A stretch of 64,000 bases of DNA, taken from positions 32,230 to 96,229 of the forward strand of contig MQRK01206548.1 of assembly GCA_001938485.1 (NCBI GenBank), read 5' to 3'. A model generated the notes under the pieces. It searched no databases and was not told the DNA's origin. It saw nothing but the letters and a program-made list of their open reading frames with translations. Position 1 is the stretch's first letter, and every line of letters starts with the position of its first letter. This DNA is from Girardia tigrina. Taxonomy: Eukaryota > Platyhelminthes > Tricladida > Dugesiidae. Position numbers and translations under genes: made by a program. This document shows positions 11,969 through 23,819 of this stretch, one piece after another.

Positions 11969-12384
11969 ACCAGCATTAGTCAATAGGAAGGGGGCCTATT
12001 CTTCTCCTCGACAACACTCGGCCACACATAGCACGTCTGACAATGCAACTTTTGAACGAACTTGGCTACGAAACTTTGAGTCATCCACCATACTTACTTG
12101 ACCTCTCGCCTACTGATTATCACTTTTTCAAACATTTTGACCTTTTCCTTCAGGATAAATACTTCAAAAATCAAGGGGATACCTAAACTGCCTTCAACGA
12201 TTTCATCGCCTCCAGAAAGCCAGAATTTTATGCAAACAAAATGAATAACCTTGTGCAACATTGGCAAAAGTGTATTGATTCTAACGGTTGTTATTTCGAT
12301 TAATAAAGTTGATTCTACCATGAGATATCTGTCTTTAAAGATGAAGGTTAAAAAAATTCATTATTTTTTAAACAACCTACTATA
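11969..12384 (+). mobile_element. mariner (cecropia-type) 3' half, 5' truncated
   Basis: Starting with PALVNRKGPILLLDNTRPHI, the frame runs through LTMQLLNELGYETLSHPPYL, DLSPTDYHFFKHFDLFLQDK and ends NLVQHWQKCIDSNGCYFD at the stop 12301-12303. These are the second and third catalytic Asp of a D34D mariner transposase close to the Hsmar1/SETMAR group. One in-frame stop follows NQGDT near 12184. The 3' inverted repeat survives in decayed form around 12350-12383 (..ATTATTTTTTAAACAACCTA). The 5' half is missing and the break coincides with the MULE fragment. Confidence 0.8.
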
Positions 12385-12606
12385 TATTAATTAATGATTA
12401 AATCAAATGGTTAGTTAGCAATTAAACTCAAATAACACCATTTCAACTTTAAATTTTTATTGAAAAACATATTTGGCCACTTGTGTGACATCTTCGGTTC
12501 TGTATTTAATTAGAAAGTTATTGCTTATATACCGTGTTTCGTACAATATAAGACACTGTCCTATATTAATCGAGGTAACGAAAAAGTTAATAGGTCTTAT
12601 ACTAAA

Positions 12607-12610
<4 letters not shown>

Positions 12611-12653
<43 letters not shown>
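12611..12653. repeat. TA dinucleotide microsatellite
   Basis: Twenty-one uninterrupted TA units. Just upstream (12527-12570) ACCGTGTTTCGTACAATA and TAAGAC/GTCTTA-like inverted words hint at an old MITE end, not certain. Confidence 0.9.
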
Positions 12654-12656
<3 letters not shown>

Positions 12657-13355
12657 ATTTAGTAAGATAACCATTACGTCACATTGTGTTACATCAAAAT
12701 ACTCTAATATGATTGGACGAATCACTTTGTAAATTTAAACTAGGTTTACAAAACTTTGTCAACAGTGCTTCAGTAATTGTCTTTTCATAATTGTGATCAA
12801 AGTTACTAATCAAAACCTGAAAATCATTATCATAACCCTCCTCTGAGTTCCATGATGTTTCACTATGTGGTCCAAAATTGAGCTTTTTCTACTTGATTGG
12901 GTATGTTCAGCAATTCTAGTACGGAGGTGACAATTTTTCTCTCAATGTACGATGTGAGGAATATTGTAAATTGTTTGAATTTGTAAATGCAGTGATGCTG
13001 TATGTTGATTTAAGTAAGTTGAATTTAGAATGATGATTCTCCCACCCAGATGGAAATTGGTATTTTTTATTTAAAGTGATTGACTATTCGAACATAATTA
13101 AAATAATCATTTGATAAGTTCATATTTTTAATTTCACAATTAAAATTAAGTTTAATAATTTTTAGTAAAATTTAAAATTAAATGCATTTTTAATAATTTG
13201 ATGACATTTTTATTATTTTAGGATTTATTGAGAAATGGTAAAAATTATAATTTTTTAATTAATATTTTTAGAGGTTAAATATTTTAAAAAATAATTTAGA
13301 AAAATTGTTCGAATAATCGTGATTAAAAATAGAAATAAGAAAACCAATTAGAACT

Positions 13356-13409
13356 ATGGAAAACGATGAAAGACCTTCTGAGAGTTGTAATGACTCTAAA
13401 TGTTCATAA
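13356..13409 (+). CDS. Short Ser/Asn/Asp-rich frame, left arm of copy II
   Basis: A 17-residue frame, MENDERPSESCNDSKCS. It aligns to the frame in the opposite arm at nucleotide level (CAAACGATGG / GAAAACGATG.., TGTAATGACTCTAAAT shared). Whether it is translated is unknown. Confidence 0.3.
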   Translation: MENDERPSESCNDSKCS

Positions 13410-13779
13410 TATACAAGGTTTCACACTTGTGACATTTATGATGGTAAAATAAATTTGCTTTCATACCCAATTGTGTTTTAGATTTATTTGAAAAATAATT
13501 AGAAATTTTATTAGTTAGAAACAACATTTCAATTGTAACACCTACAGGGGCCTGTTTTTCTAAAATTCGTTAAAAATCCATAGCATCTTCGGAATACGAA
13601 ATTTTTGAATAAAATTTTTTGAATTAATCTCTTTATCTGTTGCATTCAAATTTTTATTGATTTTGTCTTTTGATTTTAAATAAATCGACTCTACAGTATT
13701 TTTAATGATGTTATTTAAATATTTCTTATTATAATAATTATTACTAAGTCTATTATAGAGAGTATCTTAATAGAGAGTC

Positions 13780-14325
13780 TTAGCAACATTATATTGTTCG
13801 GTACAGTGCAGCACTGTGCAGACGAGTGCAGTATTGCTTAGCACTTTTTTGTATAGTTTGATGATTTCTAAGGTGATTTTCATGGTTTGCAAGGTAACGG
13901 TGATGTTAACTAAGGTATTTTCGATGATTATCAACGTGATTTGATTGGGTGTTAAGGTAAATTTGATGATTTTTAAGGTCACGTGACGGTTGTATAGGTT
14001 TTTGAGTTATTTGATTGGTTAATTAAGGGATTTCGATGGTTGTAAACGTGATTTGTTTAGTTGTTTAGGTGATCACAACCTTTGTCAAGAAATTGGAACC
14101 ATTGCTAAGGACCCAGGAACCAATCAGAAACATTTTTGGGGCAATCGCGACCGTTGTTAAGGATACTGGAACCAATCAGAAGCGACCATTGCTATGAGAT
14201 CACTGACCACTCAGAAGCGCTGTTAAGGAAATCAGAACCGTTGCCACGGAAACCGTGATTGTTGCTAAGGTAACGTCGACCGTTACTTTGGCCATTGCGA
14301 CCGTTACCATGGTTACTGTGACCCC
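13780..14325. repeat. Degenerate GC-richer minisatellite with X-box-like words
   Basis: Imperfect units of roughly 30-45 bp repeat across this block. The first half is written as AAGGTGATTT-GATGGTT variants, the second as ACCGTTGCTAAGG-ACC-GGAACCAATCAGAA variants. Near-palindromic words GTTGCCACGGAAAC (14240), GTTGCTAAGGTAAC (14261) and GTTACCATGGTTAC (14303) resemble the RFX X-box GTnRCC-n-RGYAAC. It sits in the centre of long-TIR copy II. No coding potential is claimed. Confidence 0.55.
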
Positions 14326-14821
14326 CTGGGGGGGTTCATGTAGGAAAAATGCCCATTTTTTCTACTAATATAAGACGAATTTTGTTTGATTTTGAAAGTA
14401 TCGAAGACTAACTAAGAGTTAATTACGAAAATTTCAAACTTATCCGAGCGCACCAGACCTTTAAGTCCTTAACTCCTATGAAATAAAATTTATTTAAATT
14501 AGAAATAGAACTTGTCTTGATTAAAATTTTACTTAAGTTAAAAAATTTATAAATTCCTTTATTTAGATATCCTTTTTTATTTACTTTATTTCGTTTTATT
14601 AGTGATATTTTGAAGTAAATTAAACTTTTAAAGTCTTAATTTTTATTTTTTAGACCGATTATGGGAGCCGAAATCCAACTCAAATAGGGCCGTTAAATCC
14701 CAGCCCTAGATGATAACATTACATTAAAAAATCGTTTTATATTAATTACCACATTAACTCCTGATAAATAACTTATTTTCACTTTAATTCAATAAAACGT
14801 GTGTATCTACTTTTTATTTAT

Positions 14822-14956
14822 TTATATATAAGAATATTCTTTATTATTATTATTATTATTATTGTTAACAACATTGAGACAATTTTCATTTGAATTTTTA
14901 TTATTATCATATTTAGAGTCATTACAAATCTCGGAAGATCGTCCATCGTTTGACAT
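14822..14956 (-). CDS. Asn-rich frame, right arm of copy II
   Basis: ATG at 14956 (minus) opens 44 codons: MSNDGRSSEICNDSKYDNNK, then a run of Asn encoded by an AAT microsatellite (14841-14864 as ATT). Only the first 15 or so residues are conserved with the other arm. The tail is microsatellite-derived. Function unknown. Confidence 0.3.
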   Translation of the reverse strand: MSNDGRSSEICNDSKYDNNKNSNENCLNVVNNNNNNNNKEYSYI

Positions 14957-15535
14957 CGTTCTAATTGGTTTTCTTATTTCTATATTTTTAATAATGATTA
15001 TTCAAACAATTTTTCTAAATCTTTTTAAAATATTTAATTTACAAAAATATTTATAAAAATTAATAATTTTAACCATTTCTTTATAAAAACTCAAATTTTA
15101 TTAATTTTATTTATATCTTTAAATGCTTTTCTTTTTAAAAAAATATTAGACTTGATTTTAATTGTTAATTTAAAAAGAATTAACTTATCAGATTATTATC
15201 ATTTCTTTAATATGATTTTAATTATGTTCGAATATTCAATTACTGTAAATTCAACAGAAAGGAACGACTTCCATCTGGATGGGAGAATCATCATTCTAAA
15301 TTTAACATATTCGAATCAACATACAGCATTCATACAATTTAAAATATTTCTCAAAATCAAAAACTCCATTTGGATGTAAAAAAATTATTAATTTTAAATT
15401 GTCTTTTTTTTGCACGATATATTTCGGTAGATTTTCCACAATCTTCAAACAAAATTATCAACAAATGTTCTACCTTCAAGTTATGTAAGAGCTAAATAAA
15501 TACTTTCAAAAAATGAATTATCTCAACTTTATGAA

Positions 15536-15566
15536 TTATTATTATTATTATTGTTATTATTATTAT

Positions 15567-15607
<41 letters not shown>
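15536..15607. repeat. ATT and AGT trinucleotide microsatellites
   Basis: Tandem ATT units (15536-15566) run straight into thirteen tandem AGT units (15568-15607). Confidence 0.92.
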
Positions 15608-15609
15608 TT

Positions 15610-18560
15610 CATGGTAATTTAGTTTTACAAAATTCCTAATTTTTTTAGAATTGTTAAAATTAGCCCCTCGTAAATAATATAAAATCTATATTATGTTTTA
15701 AAATTGGAGAACAATTAAAAAATTTTCATAAATAAAATTTTTAATAAATAGTGTATTTTTTAATAATTTAATTCATTTAAGTATAAAACTAAATCAATAA
15801 AGTTAACAATTGTGTTCTTTTTACCTGTTTTATATGTAAAATAATCGATTGTAGACTCTTATACGTAAAAGTAATAAAGAAAGCTCTTCACTTTTTTTAA
15901 GACCGGCGACGCTGGAAAATGCCGTTAAAACTTTCTTGACCTGATGTAAGTGAATTTGATTTCCCCGTGGGGTTGCGGAATAAATGTGATGGTTACTTTG
16001 CTTTACAAGTCCGTGTAATAGTGTACTTCTTCATCCCTCTCATTAATGTATTATAAAATATTGAATGATAAATCGATTGTTTTACGTGTTATTTATTATT
16101 TAATTCTATTAAAGAAATAATCTCAGGTTGACTATGACTTTATAATTAATAGTTCGTAAACCCCATTATACATACTCCAACTTCAAGAAATAATAGGGTA
16201 AGATCGATTTTATTCCTAGAATCAATGGCAACAAACGATGTTGGGATTAAGGTCACGCAGTCAAGCAAAAAAAATGAAGGTGCAAAAGATTTTATTGTCC
16301 TGATTCTGACGCTTCATTCTGTAATCTTGACTGTTTCATAGAGAGTTTTTTCACTCGGGTTAGGACTATTTCACTCAGGGTTACCGGAGCCGAGTTAAAG
16401 TTATTTTAAATAATTCCTTCAGAAATTTTGAAACAATTGTTGTCGAAGCATCTTAAACCAACCTTAAATCAGGAAGTTGATTCATCCTTTTTATATTTTT
16501 ATTTTATTATGAAATGTTTGGTATAAAATTATTTGTATCATGTAATAAATAGTAATGATTTGATTATTTTTATGAAGACTTTTTAAATACCGTAAATTGA
16601 TATGTCATGTTCGTGATCAAAGATAGAGTTCATAACCAAAAATATTTAATAATATAACAACTAACTATTTTTCAAACAAATATATGAGAAACAATGTTTT
16701 CTTATTTCGCACAAACCAGATATCAAAATTGCTAAAGATAAATATCAATATATAAATTTTAATTAAATTATAAATATTTATACGTTATTTTTTAAAAATT
16801 TTAATATTATAAATTTGCGACTTTATTTACGACTTATAAAATTAAACTTCCAATACTTTTACTAACTTATCTTATTTTAATCACCACTTTAATATCTTCT
16901 GTATTTTACTTTCGTTATTTAACCATAGTTTTAAATAATAAATTAATTTTAGAATTATATTATTTGATTTTACTCCGTTTTTAAATTTTCGTTTTCATCT
17001 TTAATTTAACTTGAATTATGAAAAAACTTATTTTTTAAAATTATTTTAAAAATATTTACCCTTATGAGGTGCTCCAGTCCATCGACGAAAAGATAATGAA
17101 AAAAAATTAACTCTAAATAATTAATTTGTAAATCAAATACAGTTGTTTAAATATTCTTATGTAATCAACTGTTTTTTTAAATAAACCATTCAACTCTATG
17201 TTTGTCGTCTTTTCATTTTTATGTTGAATGTTATGCATTGCAATGAGAATAATCATAGCTCCGAATGAATCTTATGCTGAAAGTAAGGGATAGGGTTAGG
17301 CTCACAGTGTTACCTCCGTCGGATATACGGAGAGGACAGAGGGTGTTAATGTTCGAGCGTTCACTTGTGACGTCGACACTTCCGTCGTTGGACATGTCGG
17401 AATCGTTACCCTGAGCGACAACCAGGGTACACAGACCTACCACATGGAACGGACCTTAAATACACAATTAAGTTGCCCGGGACACCGTGAACCGGAACGG
17501 TGCCATGGACTACACCTTATAAAATTGTTTTTAATAAAACCTTTAATAATTTTCATTTTTAAAAAATTGAACTTTAAAATTATTTAGAAAATATTTTATC
17601 GTATAAAACTCTTCTTAATAAAATTTTGATTTCAATACGTTAGATATTTTTAATTTTTAAGTATTCAAAAATCTATGAATTCTCGAAATCCTAACCGGAT
17701 AAATGTAAATAATTTTTTTTTCCAATAATTACTTTTTATTAATTTATTTTTGATTTCTTTTAATAGAAAAATTAAATTTTATATTTATTTAACAAAATAA
17801 TAAAAATAAGAGTAATTTTAATAATTATTAAAATAAAAAAATCAATAAAAAATTGAAATTTAATTATTTATATTATTTATTATATTAATAAAAAACTTTT
17901 CCGTAAAAAATATCTTTTTGTTCGTTTTCTGAAAAGAAAAAAAGAAAAGAATACATTAATATAAATATTATAAATTGAATGATAATCCCGTGGCAGCTTT
18001 AATCTTTTATGATTTTCCGGTATTGATCTTTGAACGAGGTCTAAAATTTATTTAAAGATTTTCAAATGAAAGTTTTTCTAAAAATAATTAATTAAGTAAT
18101 TATTTTAGATGACAACATATAATTTATCTAGAAAATTATATTTTATATTTTCAATAAAATGAATGATAATGATGCTTGAAAATAACTTTTAATATTGCGT
18201 AGCTAGCGTCAAACGCAACTTATTATTCTCAATATTTAAATAAAGAAGTTAAAATTTATATGAAAACGGAAATATCTTTAAAGGATGCCTTTTTTCAAGA
18301 CAATAATATGAGACTCAATTGTTCAACTGTCTTTTTGGATTCGTATAAAGAGAGGAAGATAAGTCTCTCCAGCAAATGTGATTGTAAGGATGATTTGTAA
18401 ATTATGATTGTTTTTGATTTAATTCGTGTAACTTTGGTATGATGTTCGAATGTGTTTATGACACTCTCGGTGTATGTATGGAAATGCAAAACATCGATAG
18501 TGTATTCTGATATAAAGCTACTACGCTGCAGACAGTCTCAAATTAGTTCAGAAAATCCGT
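15610..18560. other. Gene-poor DNA with two unrecognised GC-richer patches
   Basis: Mostly AT-rich filler. Two patches stand out: 15900-16025 (contains GACCGGCGACGCTGG and CCCCGTGGGGTTGCGG) and 17240-17515 (contains GACGTCGACACTTCCGTCG and CCGTGAACCGGAACGGTGCC). A 70-codon minus-strand frame covers the second patch but resembles nothing known to me. They may be old transposon pieces. Confidence 0.5.
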
Positions 18561-18569
18561 GAAAGTTAA

Positions 18570-19252
18570 TTTTTACCTAAATAATGAGTCTTGAGGTCGA
18601 CGAGGAACGCAGGTAGACAATTACGAAACTGAAGGTAATTGTAATTATGATTTATCGCTAACTTTAGCTGTTACAATGCAAACAATATTGTATCACTTGG
18701 CTGAAATTGTTAAAGTAAAAATGTTTGAAAAGTTCATTCTACATGAGTTAGATGAAAAGCATAAGTGGCTTGATGATACTTTCTCGTTATAAATGTGAAC
18801 ATTTTTTTAATGTGATTGTCACTTATGATGAAAAGTGGATTCAATATGATAATCACAAACTTTCAACAAGCTGGGTAGATACAAATGAAGCACCTAAACA
18901 CAGACCAAAGCATAACATGCATCAAAAGAAACTAATAGTGATTGTTTGGTGGTCTGTGGCAGGTGTAATCCACGATGACGTTAAGAAACCTGGTTTGTCG
19001 ATCACAGAAGATGTCTACTTCAGCCATTTGGAAGATATGATGCGGAATCTCAAAGAAAACCATCCTACATACTCAAGACCTGAATACCATTTCTTCTTCA
19101 ATTCGAAATACCTTTTGATACAAAAAAAATTCATTCCAAAGATGCCGTAAAAATGGACGACTAGGAATTTATTTATTTAAATGGCCTCAACAAGCAGCCG
19201 CTCAAATGGCAAAAGTACATCGACAATATTGGTGCATACTTTGATGAATGAC
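18570..19252 (+). mobile_element. mariner relic (cecropia/irritans-like), catalytic middle preserved
   Basis: Translation gives AEIVKVKMFEKFILHELDEK near 18695, then an open frame 18752-19150 with NVIVTYDEKWIQYDNHKLST (first catalytic Asp in TYDEKW), EAPKHRPKHNMHQKKLIVIV WWSVAGVIHDD, and in another phase the C-terminus NKQPLKWQKYIDNIGAYFDE ending at about 19250. The second Asp is altered: the HDN motif position reads FFNSKY. The segment with the third Asp is missing. No inverted ends were identified. The N-terminal helix-turn-helix is only faintly traceable before 18650. Confidence 0.75.
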
Positions 19253-22030
19253 ATAAATATTTGACTATCTAATATTTATTAAAAGATAAACAAAAAAAAT
19301 ATAATATAATAAATATATAATATAAATAATTTAAAAAATAAATTTCAACTCACATTGAAAAATTCGAATAAAAGTTTTATAATATAAAGATATTTCAATT
19401 TGAAAAAAAATTATTTAATTAACAGTATTTTGTAAACATTGTCATACGATATTTGAATAATGTATTACGGGCATCAAGGTTCTGTCACAGCCCATATGGC
19501 TTGAAGGTGCATCAATCAAGACTAAATACGAACTCCGTATTCAACTTGTCAAAAGTAATTACTCCCACCGACATCGTAAAATTAATTTTGTACACATTAC
19601 AACCAAGAATGAGGAAAAATAGTAAAATAAAAGTGTAAGTCTCTTTAATTTTCATTGAAAATAAGTCATGGAATTTACTCGGGGTTCAGTCTTCTATTAA
19701 CAGCATTCTTTTATACAAATTTGGTCATTTGTCTTCGGGGAGACTCAAGTCAGACCATTAGGGAAAAAAATAAAAAAGGAAAACAGATTCCCTATTGAGT
19801 TTTTTTAATAAAATAATAATGAAAAAAATTGTTTTTTTTCTAGACTCAATTTTGAGTTGGATTGGAAATGCAAAGGTGTTGAAAATTAATTTCAATAATT
19901 TTTTGTTAAATTTTTAATAATTTTTTTGGATAATTTTCAAATATTTTTTTTGTTTTTTTCGAAATATTATTTATTATTATTTTTAAAAAAATTAATAAAA
20001 AGAAATAAAGAAAAAATTAAAAAAACTTATTAAAAAAATGTTTTTTTGAAAAAGATAATATTTTTTTGTAAATTAAAAAGAACGAATATTTTTTTAATAT
20101 AAAAATCGTGTTTTTATATTTTATTAATTGTTTTATTGAATAAATAAAAGAAAAAGTTTTTTAATAATCCGATTAAATGAAGTAATTTTTGTTTTTAATT
20201 TCTTTTTGCAACTAAGAATACACTGTTAATCGTGTTTTATATTCTGTAAATATATAATTTTTAATTTGAACTATTTGTCAATATTAAAACAAAAAAATTT
20301 TCAATTTCTGTTGTAAACAAATATATTATATCCTATTAAATATTATATAATTTTATACATTATATAAAATTATATTATATTATATTATATTATAAATGCA
20401 GAGATAGTTTGACTTTTCCACATACATTAAAATATTATTTATCAGTAATATTTTTATGTTTTGAATTTCTTATGATATTTTCAAATAATAATAATATAAT
20501 TTTAATATATTTCGTTATTTTTATTCATTTCTAGACCTTTGAATTTTTTTCTGAATTGTTTTCATTTTCATATTAAAAAATAAAAATAAACTTTTCACCG
20601 TCTTGTAAATAATTTTATATTCTCAAACGTTAATCATAAAAATGGTAAAAATATGTAAAAAATTTAATAACAAAATATAAAAAATATAAAATTTAATTAA
20701 AAATATAAAACTCACATGTTCTTCGAATGAAATCTGTTTTTACCACAACTTTCGTTGAATCTCTCAAACAATTCTTTTTATATGATTTTCCTATATTCTT
20801 ATTGGATTAAAAAGTAAACTAATAGCGTCTGGAATATTATATTTTTAATAAATAAATTTAATATTTCTATTTAATTAGCTGCCGTAATTATATGTTGTTT
20901 TTTCGATTAAAATAGAATATCTAAATAAGAATATAGAAAATTAAATAAAATATAAAAAATATTAAAAAAATGTTCAATAATTATAATAGAATGAAGACTT
21001 TATTTTATCAAAAAAATTAAATAATTCCTAAAATTAAACAATAGGTCAAAGTTAATTTGTTGATAGATGCCCCCTACCTAAATCCATGATTAATATTTTA
21101 TCATTATAATTTTTTTAATTAAATAAACAATAATCATAAATATTTTAAAGGAATAATGTAATATTGATTTTAATAAGTAATTAAATTGTTTGAATAATCT
21201 AATATTGAATATTTCTCAACCTATGCTCTATATTTGAGAGCTAAGTCAGATACTGTTGCGTTCATTGTCACTCCCCAACAAAATAAACATCAAATCAATC
21301 AACAATTCGACAATCAATTCATCAACCAACCTATTCAACAAGAAACTCAAACCCAAATTCCAACAAAATCTCGAATCAAAGAAAAAACATTTTTGTGATA
21401 TTAATTAATGAAAAAAACTTGTATAATTTTTCTATATGAAGTTTTTGATCCGTGTATTTTTCCAGGAAAATCTTTTCAGTATTTATTGTTAATATTGACT
21501 ATTTATGACACTATTTAAATGTAACGAGTTGGTTTTATCATTCCAAATAAATATTTTACAACCTCGAATTTCAAACTTTTTAATCTGCCGTCATTTCACT
21601 TACGGCGTTTCCAAACGTCCGACAGGCATAATCGAATTATTTGGGTGAACATCACCTGAACATCAAACCATCACAATACAACCACAAACCATATACTACA
21701 TTTACCACAAGACAACCTGACTAACACTAAAAGTTGTTGCATAAATAATCCTAATTGTGATAATGGGGCCTTGCACCTCCCCGACTGTTTGGATACCTGC
21801 CTAGCAATATTGGCGAACAAGGTGTTGAATCATAGACTTTTTTCAGAGTAAAAACACTGAATCAAAACAGAATTAACTTTGATGGTTCCTTAGGACTACG
21901 GATGCAGGGCACTGATCTTTCTATATTTCATTTTCACTTATGACTTATGAAAGACCAGTTGTGATCAAGTGTTTAATGATTTTAAAAGCCTCTTTCTTAA
22001 CCGTATTTGTAGATAATTTTATAATCAAAA
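19253..22030. other. AT-rich intergenic DNA with short repeats
   Basis: Long A/T runs, an ATATT microsatellite (20358-20396), and C+A-rich strings at 21275-21370 and 21650-21725. No supported gene. Confidence 0.55.
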
Positions 22031-22065
22031 TGATACATAACTGTAATGGTATACTATGCAGTGCC

Positions 22066-22172
22066 TTTTTTAACATATTGACTGGGGAGGGGGGAGCATT
22101 TGCACTCCCAGTGACCAAAAATGCTTCCCCCGGTCCAAGGCAAAAGTGATAGACTGGGGAGCAATTTTTTTT
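22066..22172 (-). repeat. Dispersed repeat (three copies in window)
   Basis: TTTTTAACATATTGAC..CAGTGA..AAAAGTGATAGACTG.GGG is the reverse complement of 35965-36055. The family continues beyond it at 35812-35960, which in turn matches 60366-60530. No coding capacity. Confidence 0.6.
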
Positions 22173-22384
22173 AAAATCGATTTTTAAAGCAACCTTTCTA
22201 TTTTTTGGGATCATAATCTGATGCTTTTGCAACAACAGATGATTTAAACTTAGCTGTTCTAGCTGAAGAATCAACCAAAAATACACATTATGGTCCCTTC
22301 GCAACAGAAAAATCCATAATCAGCACTTCTCATAGTACTATGGAATGATATAAGCACAGAAAATTGAATGTAAAATGGTAAGTA

Positions 22385-23360
22385 GGGACTGCTTGGAAGC
22401 ATTTATGTTTGTACCTGCTGATGGGAAACGTTAAACACTATATTAAATGTAGAGCGTGTGAAAAGTTTGTGAATGTAGCTTGCAAGTTTACTCACAATTG
22501 CATTGTTTACTTGGCTTATGGCTACCGTGCATATACAACTGTAAAAGTGAAGGCTGTTATAGATCACCTTGACTCAATCTTTCATAAGGCAGCAGTGTGA
22601 CCATCGGCTGGACGGATTGTTGTGTGTAACCGCGTCCGCAATACTGTTGACTTGATAGAGTTCGATGCATTTGTTTGTGACCGGATGACCGGCACCTAAA
22701 TCGTAAAACCACTTACACGACAAAGGTTGATGTTCAACCTGATTAGTCCAAGATGTAATTTTAATAGACGTAACATTCTATTTATTCGATTGCTCCATCT
22801 TGACAGTCTTTTGTATGTGGTATTTAATGAGAACGAGAATTTTCCATGAACGTTTATTGTACGATACAGTATCAAATTGATCCTCCATATTCCACCACTA
22901 AACAGATTGGTTTTTGTAATTTGAATTTGTGCTTTTTATTAATTGTTAATATAGTTTTAGATTTTTATTAATTTGTTAATTCAGTTCTTGAATTTTAAAT
23001 AATTTTTAAAATGTTGTGGAGTTGGCGTATACAACAGAAATGAATTCTCCATTGGAGGAATTTCAACATCCCTCATTGATTTTAAATTACAAAGACCCAA
23101 ACTGCTATTGAGAAATATTGATCATAGTTGCTGGAGAAGTTCAAAAGGAACTCACTCGTAAGCTATAGGATTTTTTTGCTTACGTAGTACAAGTTGATAG
23201 CAACGTCAATCGGTAAATGGTGGATTACAAGTAAGTCTCTGTGAGAATAGTATCAAAAGAGCGTGAAGTAAAGAACGTCTTCAAAGTCTTCAAAGAACCT
23301 CAACAAGCCATTGGACTGCTCAGGCTCTTAAGACCATGGTCGCACCAACTTCCAAGTTGA
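22385..23360 (+). mobile_element. hAT transposase relic
   Basis: Two coding-like blocks lie in the right order. Near 22400-22600 is a zinc-finger-like N-terminal segment: KCRACEKFVNVACKFTHNC, then TVKVKAVIDHLDSIFHKAAV, which follows the C..C...H....H layout of BED/TTF fingers. Near 23100-23330 is AGEVQKELTRKL, DFFAYVVQVDSNVNR and VSVRIVSKEREVKNVFKVFK, matching the hAT core pattern I..E....I....FS...D.S.D......V..RYV......E.F....E. Several stops and frame changes interrupt it, and no terminal repeats were recognised. The 22620-23030 stretch between the blocks is unassigned. Confidence 0.5.
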
Positions 23361-23649
23361 TTGGTGTTAAAACAGATATCGAAAGAGCAGGAATTATACA
23401 GGAATTACCAAGTAAAACAAAAATGAAAAAATATAAATCAATAATGGGTGTAAATAACCTGACTTTTATAAGAAAATCACACAGAAAAATTTGCAAAAAA
23501 TATTTGATAAAAAAATGGTTAAAAGAATTAAATTTTTGGAATCCTCAATTGTTAAACAAACTTTGTATATGAAGCCGATTGTAATATTAAAAAATAAAAA
23601 CAATTAAAACTGTTGGCTCAGTTATTGTGGTTCAAATTAATAATAATGG

Positions 23650-23768
23650 AATAACTATTCATCGCGAACTTCCAAAATATCAATTTTCCATCTGGGTTGG
23701 AGAAACGCTCTTCCAAATACTAAACTCAACATACCAATTTCAAAATATTCCTCACAACGTCACTACAG
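23650..23768 (-). repeat. Conserved head of the long-TIR family (isolated copy)
   Basis: Read on the minus strand: GTTGTGAGGAATATTTTGAA at the outer edge, GTATGTTGAGTTTAG, then TTTCTCCAACCCAGATGGAA AATTGATATTT. This is one of the cleanest copies of the head. Inward DNA (toward 23350) lacks the usual inner frame. A 60-codon open frame over it on the plus strand is judged accidental. Confidence 0.6.
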
Positions 23769-23819
23769 TAACTAAAACTATGAGCTCTGTGAAATATACA
23801 GCGAAATAATACTTTTAAC

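Larger units (their letters stand above)
12940..15360. mobile_element. Long-TIR element, copy II
   Basis: The left end (plus strand, 12955-13070) and right end (minus strand, 15360-15245) share GTGAGGAATATTG-like termini and the exact word GAATGATGATTCTCCCA with CCAGATGGAA after it. Inward, both ends run through about 280 bp of AT-rich DNA into a matching inner block: GAAATAAGAAAACCAATTAG at 13331-13350 and, reversed, at 14962-14981, followed by a frame beginning MENDERPSESCNDSK (left) or MSNDGRSSEICNDSK (right). That makes inverted ends of about 460-540 bp around a 1.4-kb centre holding a GC-richer degenerate minisatellite. No transposase is inside, so it is non-autonomous. Possible relatives are MULEs, which often have long TIRs. 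Confidence 0.62.
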
